Origin: Rhodospirillales bacterium
Lineage (GTDB): Bacteria > Pseudomonadota > Alphaproteobacteria > Bin95
Assembly: GCA_008081395.1 (NCBI GenBank)
Contig: VMCJ01000040.1
Span: forward strand, 1-48,900
Direction: 5' to 3'
DNA: 48,900 bases
The notes under the pieces are model-generated. The model was given only the letters and a program-made list of their open reading frames with translations, was not told where the DNA came from and ran no database searches. This document shows, one piece after another, positions 15,909 to 24,039 of the stretch. The position numbers and the translations under genes were made by a program. Position 1 is the first letter of the stretch. Each line of letters opens with the position of its first letter.

Positions 15909-18197
15909 ATGCCGCATCCTGCGCCCGGCCATGGCCGGCTAGAAGACCATCGATTTTTGACAGGCCAAGGCTTGTATACTGCCAACCTTCAAAGATTTGG
16001 TATGGCTCATCTTGCGGTCGTGCGTTCTCCTCATGCACACGCTGACATAATTTCCATAAATGTAGATCACGCGAAACGTTTTCCTGGCGTCTTACTCGTC
16101 ATGACAGGTCCAGACTGGACTGCTGCTGGTTACGGTGACTTGCAGAACACCTCTCAAATTCCAAGCGACCCTCCCCTAGTACGCCCTCCCCGTCCTGTAC
16201 TTGCTAGAGACCGGGTCCGACACCAAGGAGAGCCAGTCGCCTTTGTTGTTGCAAAAACTCGTGTAGCCGCAACCGATGCAGCAGAAGCGATAGCAATTGA
16301 CTACGCACCTCTGCCCTCAGTCGTTACTCCTGAGGATGCAGTTAAAGAAAATGCAATCCAAATTTGGGACGACGCTCCGGGTAATATTTGCGCACTCTTT
16401 TCCGCAGGGGATTGGGAAAAGGCTACAGCCAACATCAATGCTTCCACGCACATTCTCGAATTTACTTGCGATAACCATAGAGTTTCAGCTTTACCTCTCG
16501 AAACTAGAGCAGCAATTGGCGAGTACGACAGAAATTCGGACAGCCTGCTTTTGACAGCATCCACCCAAGGTGTGCACACGATAAAAAATGGCCTTCTTCC
16601 CGTCTTTAATATCTCGAAAGAAAAACTGCATGTAGCAGCTGAGGATGTAGGAGGAGGCTTCGGGGCGAAAAACTTTGTGTATCCTGAGTGGGCAATGGTG
16701 CTGGCTGCGGCTAAGAAATTAAATATTCCTGTTCGATGGATCGGCGATCGAAGCGAAGACGTCACATCTGGTGCTCACGGTCGCGCAGTTAAGACTTACG
16801 CCCGTTTAGGCCTTGATGCAGAGGGACATTTTACAGGCCTCGCCGCTGAACTCGTGGCCGATATTGGCGGACACCTTTCAACAGGTGCTCCAGGTAGTGG
16901 CACAGTATCGGTTACCCGTTCCATCCATGGCATTTATGATATTCCAGCCGTGGCAATGAAGGCGCAAGCGGTGTTTACGAATACCGCTCCAGTTGACGCT
17001 TATCGAGGAGCAGGAAAACCAGAAGGCAATTATATGATGGAGCGTCTGGTTGATGAGGCGGCCCGACAGTTTGGGTTCGATCCAATAGACTTACGCCGCA
17101 AGAACGCAATACAAACGTTCCCCTACAAAACTCCACTTGGTTTTGATATCGACATTGGCAGGTTTAAAGAAAATATTGAAGATGCGGTAAAAATAGCCCA
17201 TCGCAACGATTTCAAAACACGACGGCAGGAAAGTGCTGAAAGGGGTCGCTTAAGAGGTCAAGGCTTTGCCTGCTTCCTAGAAAGTGCCAGAGGTGCCCCA
17301 TCTGAAGCTGCAGCACTAAGCTTCTCCGACGATGGAATGATCGAAATACGTGTAGGGACTGAGTCGAACGGCCAAGGCCATGAGACAACATTTAAGCGTC
17401 TCACAGCAGATCGCCTTGGCGTTGAAATAGAAGTAATCCGATATATCCAAGCCGATACTCGCGAGACAACAATGGGTAATGGCCATGGGGGCGCTCGCTC
17501 GATGCATATGGGCGGCACTGCAATTTACCACACAATTGAATCTGCTCTAGAAAAAGGACGGGCCGTAGCCTCCCAACTATTGCAAGCAAACCCTGAGACC
17601 ATTTTCTTTCGTAGTGGTGATTTCATTGCTGGAGATGGGCGTGCAGTTTCCCTATTCGATGTAGCATCAGCTGCTAAGCAATCTGAATTTGGCTTTGAAT
17701 CTGGCCTCGACAGCTCATGGCATTGGGATAACGCTCCAATAACATGGCCTGCTGGATGTCACGTAGCAGAAGTTGAAATTGATCCAGAGACCGGAATGGT
17801 GGAGCTTCTCTCATACAACGCGGTAGATGATTATGGCACTCTACTGGACCGCCAACTTACCGAAGGCCAAGTGCAGGGCGGACTCGCTCAAGGGATTGGT
17901 CAGGCACTTAGTGAGAGGATTGTGTATGACAAGAATGGCCAATGCCTTTCAGCAACTTTAATGGATTATGCGCCCCCCTATGCTGCCTCTATTCCAAATT
18001 TAGAAGTCCACTTCGAGTCAACCATAAGTGAAGCTAACCCATTGGGGGTAAAGGGCTCAGGGCAAGCTGGAGCTATAGCGGCATCACAAACCGTTATGAA
18101 TGCTGTTGTTGATGCTCTTACCTCTGCGGGCGCTCAGCCAATCGACATGCCGGCAACCCCAGAGAAAGTTTGGTTAGCATTGAGGGACGCAAAATAG
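15909..18197 (+). CDS. coxL: Mo-hydroxylase large subunit (CoxL form II-like/XdhB type) with Glu→Gln at the catalytic position
   Basis: 762 residues from ATG 15909, with AAGGA eight bases upstream; the frame is open to 15864. The aldehyde-oxidase/xanthine-dehydrogenase fold begins GRLEDHRFLTG. Molybdopterin-binding segments are GGGFGAKN, QGHETTF and MGNGHGGARS. The active-site loop reads AYRGAGK at residues 364–370, like form II CoxL-type proteins (AYRGAGR) and unlike true CO dehydrogenase (AYxCSFR), so CO is probably not the substrate. At residue 719 the usual catalytic Glu of GxGExG is Gln (GSGQAG, codon CAA at 18063–18065). It presumably pairs with CoxS and CoxM 4.5 kb upstream. The flavin monooxygenase gene begins 4 bases after its stop. 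Confidence 0.92.
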   Translation: MPHPAPGHGRLEDHRFLTGQGLYTANLQRFGMAHLAVVRSPHAHADIISINVDHAKRFPGVLLVMTGPDWTAAGYGDLQNTSQIPSDPPLVRPPRPVLARDRVRHQGEPVAFVVAKTRVAATDAAEAIAIDYAPLPSVVTPEDAVKENAIQIWDDAPGNICALFSAGDWEKATANINASTHILEFTCDNHRVSALPLETRAAIGEYDRNSDSLLLTASTQGVHTIKNGLLPVFNISKEKLHVAAEDVGGGFGAKNFVYPEWAMVLAAAKKLNIPVRWIGDRSEDVTSGAHGRAVKTYARLGLDAEGHFTGLAAELVADIGGHLSTGAPGSGTVSVTRSIHGIYDIPAVAMKAQAVFTNTAPVDAYRGAGKPEGNYMMERLVDEAARQFGFDPIDLRRKNAIQTFPYKTPLGFDIDIGRFKENIEDAVKIAHRNDFKTRRQESAERGRLRGQGFACFLESARGAPSEAAALSFSDDGMIEIRVGTESNGQGHETTFKRLTADRLGVEIEVIRYIQADTRETTMGNGHGGARSMHMGGTAIYHTIESALEKGRAVASQLLQANPETIFFRSGDFIAGDGRAVSLFDVASAAKQSEFGFESGLDSSWHWDNAPITWPAGCHVAEVEIDPETGMVELLSYNAVDDYGTLLDRQLTEGQVQGGLAQGIGQALSERIVYDKNGQCLSATLMDYAPPYAASIPNLEVHFESTISEANPLGVKGSGQAGAIAASQTVMNAVVDALTSAGAQPIDMPATPEKVWLALRDAK

Positions 18198-18201
18198 GTC
18201 C

Positions 18202-19530
18202 ATGAAAAAAAAGCAACTATGTCTTGGTGCTTTCATGCGCCCTGTCTCGATCCATACTGCTGCTTGGCGTTTTCCCGGTGGATCACCAGATGCAAATTTT
18301 AGTCTCAAGACGATTGTTTCCCTCGCCAAAAAACTAGAAGCCGCGAAGTTCGATGCGTTTTTCATGGCAGATCATCTAGCTGTATTGAACATGCCTATGG
18401 ACGCCTTGAAGCGCTCAGCTACCGTCACCTCTTTTGATCCTCTAACGCTCCTTCCCGCAATCGCAATGGTTACTAATCGCCTTGGATTGATTGCAACTGC
18501 TTCTACTACTTTTGAAAGTCCGTACTTAATAGCACGGCGATTTGCATCACTAGATCATATTTCAGATGGCAGAGCTGGATGGAACATCGTTACAACTTCC
18601 AATCCTGACGCAGCAAAAAATTTTGGCATGGATGATCAAATGCCCCATGCGCAGCGTTATGCCCGTGCCAGAGAATTCTTCGACGTGGTAACCGGCCTGT
18701 GGGACAGTTGGGCCGATGATGCCTTCGTGCGCGACGTAGAAAAGGGAATATTTTTTGATCCAGACCGACTGCATATCCTAGACCACGAAGGTGAGTACCT
18801 AAAAGTCAGAGGCCCTTTAAATATCGCCCGCCCTATCCAAGGATGGCCTTTGATTGTTCAAGCAGGCGCTTCAGATGCTGGCCGTCAATTAGCAGCTGAA
18901 ACCGCTGAAATGGTTTTTTCTTCCGCTCGTAACATCCCTGACGCTCAAGAATATTTCCAAGACATTAAGTCACGAGCAGAAAACGCAGGCCGAAACCCAG
19001 ACCATCTTAAAATTCTTCCTGGCGCCCTGGTAATAGTTGGAGAAACGGAGTCAGAAGCTCGTGAAAAAAGAGACCTTCTCGATAGCCTTGTTCATTACGA
19101 CAGTGGCATTGCGTCACTATCCATAGCTCTAGGACATGACGCCTCAAAATTTGACCCAGATGCTCCGTTACCGAACGTTCCAGAGACTGAAGCCTCAAAA
19201 AGTGGCCAAGCTCGAGTAAAAAGCCTAGCACAAGCGGAAAACCTAACCGTTCGCCAACTCGCAGGACGTTTTGGTGGATATGCTGGCAATGCGTTTGTAG
19301 GAACGCCTAAAAGTATAGCGGACGAAATGGAAGCATGGATCGACGAGGACGCCTCTGATGGTTTCAACATCATGATGCCGTACCTACCGATGGGCCTTGA
19401 CGACGTATGTGAAAAAGTTGTGCCGGAACTTCAGCGAAGAGGAAGATTCCGGACTGAATATTCGGGCCGAACTTTAAGGGAAAATCTTGGTGTACCACGA
19501 CCCAAAAACAAATTCTTTCAGACACAGTAG
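18202..19530 (+). CDS. LLM-class flavin-dependent monooxygenase (NtaA/SnaA/DszA family)
   Basis: 442 residues, the usual length for the NtaA/SnaA/DszA branch of bacterial luciferase-like monooxygenases. Family features include LGAFMRPVSIHTAAWR near the N-terminus, DAFFMADHL, SDGRAGWNIVTTSNPDAA, HAQRYARAREF and the GWPLIVQAGASDAGRQLAAE phosphate-binding region (quoted at its core). These enzymes use reduced FMN from a separate reductase to oxidise sulfones, aminopolycarboxylates and related compounds. It begins 4 bases after coxL and is surely co-transcribed. No flavin reductase is adjacent; a nitroreductase-fold protein 22 kb away is a remote candidate. Substrate unknown. Confidence 0.93.
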   Translation: MKKKQLCLGAFMRPVSIHTAAWRFPGGSPDANFSLKTIVSLAKKLEAAKFDAFFMADHLAVLNMPMDALKRSATVTSFDPLTLLPAIAMVTNRLGLIATASTTFESPYLIARRFASLDHISDGRAGWNIVTTSNPDAAKNFGMDDQMPHAQRYARAREFFDVVTGLWDSWADDAFVRDVEKGIFFDPDRLHILDHEGEYLKVRGPLNIARPIQGWPLIVQAGASDAGRQLAAETAEMVFSSARNIPDAQEYFQDIKSRAENAGRNPDHLKILPGALVIVGETESEAREKRDLLDSLVHYDSGIASLSIALGHDASKFDPDAPLPNVPETEASKSGQARVKSLAQAENLTVRQLAGRFGGYAGNAFVGTPKSIADEMEAWIDEDASDGFNIMMPYLPMGLDDVCEKVVPELQRRGRFRTEYSGRTLRENLGVPRPKNKFFQTQ

Positions 19531-19689
19531 AAACGATTTAGTGCAGAGACGGAGAGTAAATTTTTCCATCCCACCCAGTTGGTGTAATTAGAAGCAAGCT
19601 TCGATATTCACTGAATCGCGGGCTAGACACTCTTAACGGGCCGCGGCACATTCAAGATGAGAACTAAACATGCAAAGGCACAATATTCC

Positions 19690-20691
19690 ATGCGAATTCT
19701 TATCACGGACAGACATCTCCTTGCCGACGGCCTCGAACAGGAAGCCGCCGGTCCTGATATCGAAATCGAAGCTTTTGCTAATCCAGAAGAGGTGACTGAC
19801 GACGCATGGGCACGAGCCGATGGGATAGTTACTTATCGCGGAGCCAAAGTCGTGATGGCAAATTTGGCAAAGATGCAAAAAGCCCGCATTGTAGTTCGCG
19901 GTGGTGTGGGCTTTGATGGACTAGACCTCAAAGCTCTGGGAGAGAGAGGCATCGCTGTTTGCACGGTGCCCGACTACGGCACAACAGAAGTGGCCGACCA
20001 TGCTATTGCATTAATGCTTGCTCTTCGTCGCGGACTTGATCGCTATGATGAGCGCATGCGAACGGATCCAAAAGGTCTTTGGCGTTATGTAGATAGCCCT
20101 TGCATCGACCGCCTGAAAGGAAAGACTTTTGGCGTATTTGGGATGGGGCGGATAGGCCTGGCAGCGGCTAGAAGAGCTGCTGGTTTCGACATGAATATTG
20201 TCTTCTACGACCCCTTTCAACCCGACGGATATGAACTTGCCACCGGATACACTCGCCTTAAATCAGCTGAAGAGTTATTCGAATTATCTGATACAGTTTC
20301 CATCCATTCCCCTCTGAATGAAGGTACTAGAGGAGCAATTAATGGAGACTTGCTTGGACGGATGAAGGAAAGGGCAATTGTGATTAATACGGCGCGTGGA
20401 CCAATTGTAGATCTAGATGCAATGTATAACGCTTTAAAAGCTGGAACCCCATCTGGCGCTGGCTTAGACGTCTTGCCTGAGGAACCCGCAAATACCGATC
20501 ATCCTCTGATTAAGGCCTACATGGCGAAGGAAGAATGGCTGCAAGGGCGATTGATGATCTCCCCCCATGCTGCATTTTACAGCCCACCTGGCCTACGCGA
20601 CTTGCGGTTCAAAGCTGTCGCGACTGTAGCTCAACGTCTTCGTGACGGTTCGGTTAGAAACTGTCAAAACCTTGAATATTTGGTGGATTGA
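19690..20691 (+). CDS. C-terminal-binding-protein-like NAD-dependent D-2-hydroxyacid dehydrogenase
   Basis: 333 residues from ATG 19690, chosen because AAAGG lies ten bases upstream and the resulting N-terminus MRILITDRHLL is family-like; an upstream ATG at 19657 would add 11 residues. Motifs: GVFGMGRIGLAAARRA (NAD binding), Arg in VINTARGPIVD, Glu in VLPEEPANTDHP and His in SPHAAFYSPP. This is the CtBP-like branch of the 2-hydroxyacid dehydrogenases. Its stop codon shares an A with the start of the following FAD/Fe-S dehydrogenase (TGATG), so the two enzymes are translationally coupled and probably act on the same hydroxyacid/oxoacid pair (inference). Confidence 0.92.
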   Translation: MRILITDRHLLADGLEQEAAGPDIEIEAFANPEEVTDDAWARADGIVTYRGAKVVMANLAKMQKARIVVRGGVGFDGLDLKALGERGIAVCTVPDYGTTEVADHAIALMLALRRGLDRYDERMRTDPKGLWRYVDSPCIDRLKGKTFGVFGMGRIGLAAARRAAGFDMNIVFYDPFQPDGYELATGYTRLKSAEELFELSDTVSIHSPLNEGTRGAINGDLLGRMKERAIVINTARGPIVDLDAMYNALKAGTPSGAGLDVLPEEPANTDHPLIKAYMAKEEWLQGRLMISPHAAFYSPPGLRDLRFKAVATVAQRLRDGSVRNCQNLEYLVD

Positions 20692-23603
20692 TGCCTGACG
20701 GTTTCCGACACTCATCACAAACACTCATAACAGGTCAGCGTGTTGGCGACCCAAAGCTTGCCAATCGACTGTCACGAGCTGTAGAAGGCGACGTTTTCTT
20801 TGATGCCCCATCTCGTGGCCGTTACTCCACCGATGCCTCCATATATCAAATCGAACCTATTGGCATTGTTAGGCCGAAATCGATTACGGATGTAGAAGCT
20901 GTTTTAAAAATAGCTGCGGAAGAAGGTTTGCCAGTCCTTCCACGTGGCGGCGGGACGAGCCAATGCGGGCAGACTGTTGCTGAAGCAATTGTGCTTGATA
21001 CGTCCACCTATATGAATTCGATTTATGACATCAATACCGAAAGTAAGACCGCGAAAGTTGCTCCCGGCGTTGTGCTAGCCCAGTTAAACGCCCAATTAGC
21101 CAGCGAAAAACTCTTCTTTCCAGTTGATCCATCTACAGCAAGTAGATGCACAATTGGTGGCATGGCCGCCAATAACTCCTCTGGTGCGCGCTCGATCCGC
21201 TACGGCATAATGGCGGATAATGTTTTGAGCATCGATGCAATGCTTGCAAATGGTTCAACCCATTACTTTGGATGGGTTGACGGTGATGCGGAAAATGAGC
21301 TCGGTAAATTTCTTCAAGGATTAGCGCATCGCGAGCAAGAAGAAATAAATAAACGCGTGCCGAAGGTTCTAAGACATGTAGCTGGCTATAACCTGCATCG
21401 GATACAGCCACCAGGCTCAGGTGGCTTTAATATGGCCGACATTCTAGTCGGGTCAGAGGGCACACTTGGATTTTTCAAAGAGATAGAACTGAAACTGCAG
21501 CCTCTACCGGCAAAAAAGGCAATTGGCATATGCCAATTTCCAACCTTTAGAGCAGCAATGGAAGCAACCCAGCATCTGGTCACTCTTGATCCGGATGCTG
21601 TAGAGCTCGTGGACCGAACAATTATTGAACGCTCGCGTGCAATGCCCGCGTTTGCAGATATTGCGAAAATAATGTCTCCAGGAGAACCTCAGGCTCTATT
21701 GATAGTTGAGTTTTCTGGTGAAACTGAAACTGAACTTCTGCCCCGTCTCCAAGATCTAGAAGTCCTTATGGGGGATATTGGATGGCCTAACGCGGTTGTG
21801 AAGGTTACAGACCCACTCACTCAGCGCAGGGTTTGGGGCGTAAGAGAGGCCGGATTAAATATAGTGATGGCGATGACTGGAGATGCGAAACCAGTCTCTG
21901 TCATAGAAGACTGCGCCATCCCTCTAGAACACTTGGCTGACTTCACAGACAGGCTGACAGGCCTATTCGAACGGTACGATTCAAGTGGCACTTGGTATGC
22001 ACACGCCAGCGTTGGGCTTCTGCATGTTCGACCAATTCTAAATATGAAAACCTCAGAGGGCGCTGCCAAGCTGAGGTCTATAGCGGAAGAAGCCTTCGAA
22101 ATAGTAGCGGAATATGAAGGATCACATTCAGGCGAGCATGGTGATGGGAAAATTCGGTCAGAATTCATTGAAACCATGCAAGGTCCAAGACTTGCTCGAA
22201 CATTCGAAGAAATTAAGGAAAAATTTGACCCTGCAGATCGATTTAATCCAGGCAATATAGTCCGGCCGCCTAAGTTAGATGATCGCGGTTTGATGCGTTT
22301 CAAACCAGGTTACGGTGCCCGACCTATTCAAACTGGCTTAGATTGGTCAGTCTGGGGAGGTTTCCTTGGTGCTACCGAAATGTGCAACAACAACGGAACT
22401 TGCCGATCTCTCCAAGCGGGCGTCATGTGTCCAAGTTTTAAGGCCACTCGGGATGAAACACACGTCACCCGTGGAAGGGCTAATACGCTCAGATTAGCGC
22501 TTTCGGGTCAGTTAGGCGAAGAAGATGCAGCCTCTGCAGCAATGTCGGAAGCCATGGAACTTTGTGTGGGTTGCAAAGGGTGCAGGCGGGAATGCCCAAC
22601 GGGTGTAGATATGGCGCGTATGAAAATTGAGGTCGCGCATCAAGAATTAAAAAGAGGAAACAAGCCTGCTCTTGGCGATCGTATAACGTCATTCTTACCA
22701 CGAATTGCCCACAAGCTTTCTAAGTTGGGAAACATCTTAAACCTCCGGGATAGAATACCCGGGCTCGCATGGATTTCGGAAAAGACAACCGGTCTTGCAG
22801 CCCAGCGCAAATTACCAACCTGGTCACCAGATCCTTTTAAAGAAGAAGTAGGGGGCTCACCAATCGGAGACGGACTGGATGTCGTCCTTTTCGCTGACAC
22901 ATTCACCACGTGGTTTGAGCCAGAAAAGCCGCGAGCAGCAGTTCGCGTATTAAAAGCAGCTGGTTTTCGCCCCCACGTTATTCGTGGACCTGATGGCAGA
23001 GGACCATGTTGCGGGCGCACTTTCTTAGCAAATGGCATGATTGATCAGGCAAGGGAAGAAGCACTCAGAACACTTGACCTTCTGGAGCCATTTTTAAAGA
23101 TAGGCGCCCCAGTTCTTGGGCTAGAACCAGCATGCCTCTTTACGTTTAAAGATGAGTTTGTAGCTCTCAAGCTAGACGAAAGAGTTCAGGCGTTGGGAGA
23201 AGCCGCGCAACTCATTGATGAATTTCTTGTCTCGAAAACAACTGAAGACTTCAGAGCTAAGTTAAAAAATGGCCCTAAGAAAATATTGGTTCACGGTCAC
23301 TGCCATCAAAAAGCCTTCGGTGTTGCAGAAAAAACATTAGACGCTCTGCGGCTGATACCCGATGCAGAAGTTTCGATGGTAGAAAGCTCGTGCTGCGGAA
23401 TGGCTGGGTCATTTGGATATCAGAAGAAAAATCTTTCTGTCTCACTTGCAATGGCAGAGCTCAACCTTCTACCTGCTGTTCGTAAAGCAGATCCCGATAC
23501 TATCATCGTTGCAGATGGGACAAGTTGTCGACACCAAATAGAAGATGGAACCGGACGTCGAGCTTTGCATGCGGTTGAGGTACTAGCTAATTCGCTGCGC
23601 TGA
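20691..23603 (+). CDS. FAD-linked oxidase fused to Fe-S/CCG domain (YdiJ/GlcD-GlcF-like D-2-hydroxyacid dehydrogenase)
   Basis: 970 residues. N-terminal FAD-binding PCMH domain: LPRGGGTSQCGQTV (~82–95), GGMAANNSSGARS and DILVGSEGTLGFFKEIEL. Then an FAD-oxidase C domain containing HSGEHGDG. A 4Fe-4S region has MCNNNGTCR...MCP near 563 and CVGCKGCRRECP near 625. Finally two CCG-type cysteine-rich domains: GPCCGRTF (~772), HGHCHQKAFG (~868) and SSCCGMAGS (~900). This GlcD+GlcF-like fusion matches E. coli YdiJ, a D-2-hydroxyglutarate dehydrogenase, and D-lactate dehydrogenases, which send electrons to quinone or cytochrome. All Fe-S ligands appear intact. ATG 20691 overlaps the preceding stop. 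Substrate probably a D-2-hydroxyacid. Confidence 0.92.
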   Translation: MPDGFRHSSQTLITGQRVGDPKLANRLSRAVEGDVFFDAPSRGRYSTDASIYQIEPIGIVRPKSITDVEAVLKIAAEEGLPVLPRGGGTSQCGQTVAEAIVLDTSTYMNSIYDINTESKTAKVAPGVVLAQLNAQLASEKLFFPVDPSTASRCTIGGMAANNSSGARSIRYGIMADNVLSIDAMLANGSTHYFGWVDGDAENELGKFLQGLAHREQEEINKRVPKVLRHVAGYNLHRIQPPGSGGFNMADILVGSEGTLGFFKEIELKLQPLPAKKAIGICQFPTFRAAMEATQHLVTLDPDAVELVDRTIIERSRAMPAFADIAKIMSPGEPQALLIVEFSGETETELLPRLQDLEVLMGDIGWPNAVVKVTDPLTQRRVWGVREAGLNIVMAMTGDAKPVSVIEDCAIPLEHLADFTDRLTGLFERYDSSGTWYAHASVGLLHVRPILNMKTSEGAAKLRSIAEEAFEIVAEYEGSHSGEHGDGKIRSEFIETMQGPRLARTFEEIKEKFDPADRFNPGNIVRPPKLDDRGLMRFKPGYGARPIQTGLDWSVWGGFLGATEMCNNNGTCRSLQAGVMCPSFKATRDETHVTRGRANTLRLALSGQLGEEDAASAAMSEAMELCVGCKGCRRECPTGVDMARMKIEVAHQELKRGNKPALGDRITSFLPRIAHKLSKLGNILNLRDRIPGLAWISEKTTGLAAQRKLPTWSPDPFKEEVGGSPIGDGLDVVLFADTFTTWFEPEKPRAAVRVLKAAGFRPHVIRGPDGRGPCCGRTFLANGMIDQAREEALRTLDLLEPFLKIGAPVLGLEPACLFTFKDEFVALKLDERVQALGEAAQLIDEFLVSKTTEDFRAKLKNGPKKILVHGHCHQKAFGVAEKTLDALRLIPDAEVSMVESSCCGMAGSFGYQKKNLSVSLAMAELNLLPAVRKADPDTIIVADGTSCRHQIEDGTGRRALHAVEVLANSLR

Positions 23604-23703
23604 AGAAGACCTTAATTTTCCGTTAGTCCCATTATTATGGCATTGTTGCAGCCTTAGTAACTCAAAAGCATTGAACAACAACAATTTAGATGGGATTGAA
23701 AAA

Positions 23704-24039
23704 TTGAAAGCCATAAGAAATTTGATGGCAATAATTCTGATATTAGCCCCCTCGACAGCGCATCTATCCGAGGTCAAAAATCCTGAAATTCAAGACGCAA
23801 GTTTCGTAAAACAGATTAATGCTCTGGAACAAGAACTAGAGCTCACAAAAAAGGCACTTGCAGAAGCCCAGGAGAAAGCAAAAACCGCGCTCGATGCCGA
23901 GGCTCAGGCTAAGAATTTAATTCAAGCCCAGATCAGTGACTTAGAAGATCAGCGCACTTATGCAATTATCGCTGCAGTCATAATGTTTTTATTAACTATG
24001 TTTGCATTATTTCGGAAACCAAGGCCAACCACATCATGA
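23704..24039 (+). CDS. Small coiled-coil membrane protein of unknown function
   Basis: About 111 residues if translation starts at TTG 23704 (GGGA upstream); a TTG at 23671 would add 11 residues. I do not recognise a family. Visible parts are an N-terminal hydrophobic signal or anchor (LMAIILILAPSTAHL), a polar heptad-like helix rich in Glu, Lys and Ala (about residues 35–85), and a second membrane helix near the C-terminus (YAIIAAVIMFLLTMFALF) ending in a basic tail, RKPRP. The topology suggests a periplasmic coiled coil tethered at one or both ends. Its stop overlaps the hydantoinase A start by 4 bases (ATGA), so it is translated as part of the operon. It may be a membrane partner of the neighbouring enzymes. 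Confidence 0.68.
   Translation: MKAIRNLMAIILILAPSTAHLSEVKNPEIQDASFVKQINALEQELELTKKALAEAQEKAKTALDAEAQAKNLIQAQISDLEDQRTYAIIAAVIMFLLTMFALFRKPRPTTS

Noticed and set aside
10163-18197. Genuine aerobic CO dehydrogenase
   Set aside because: The large subunit has AYRGAGK instead of the CO-specific AYxCSFR loop, so CO oxidation is not supported.
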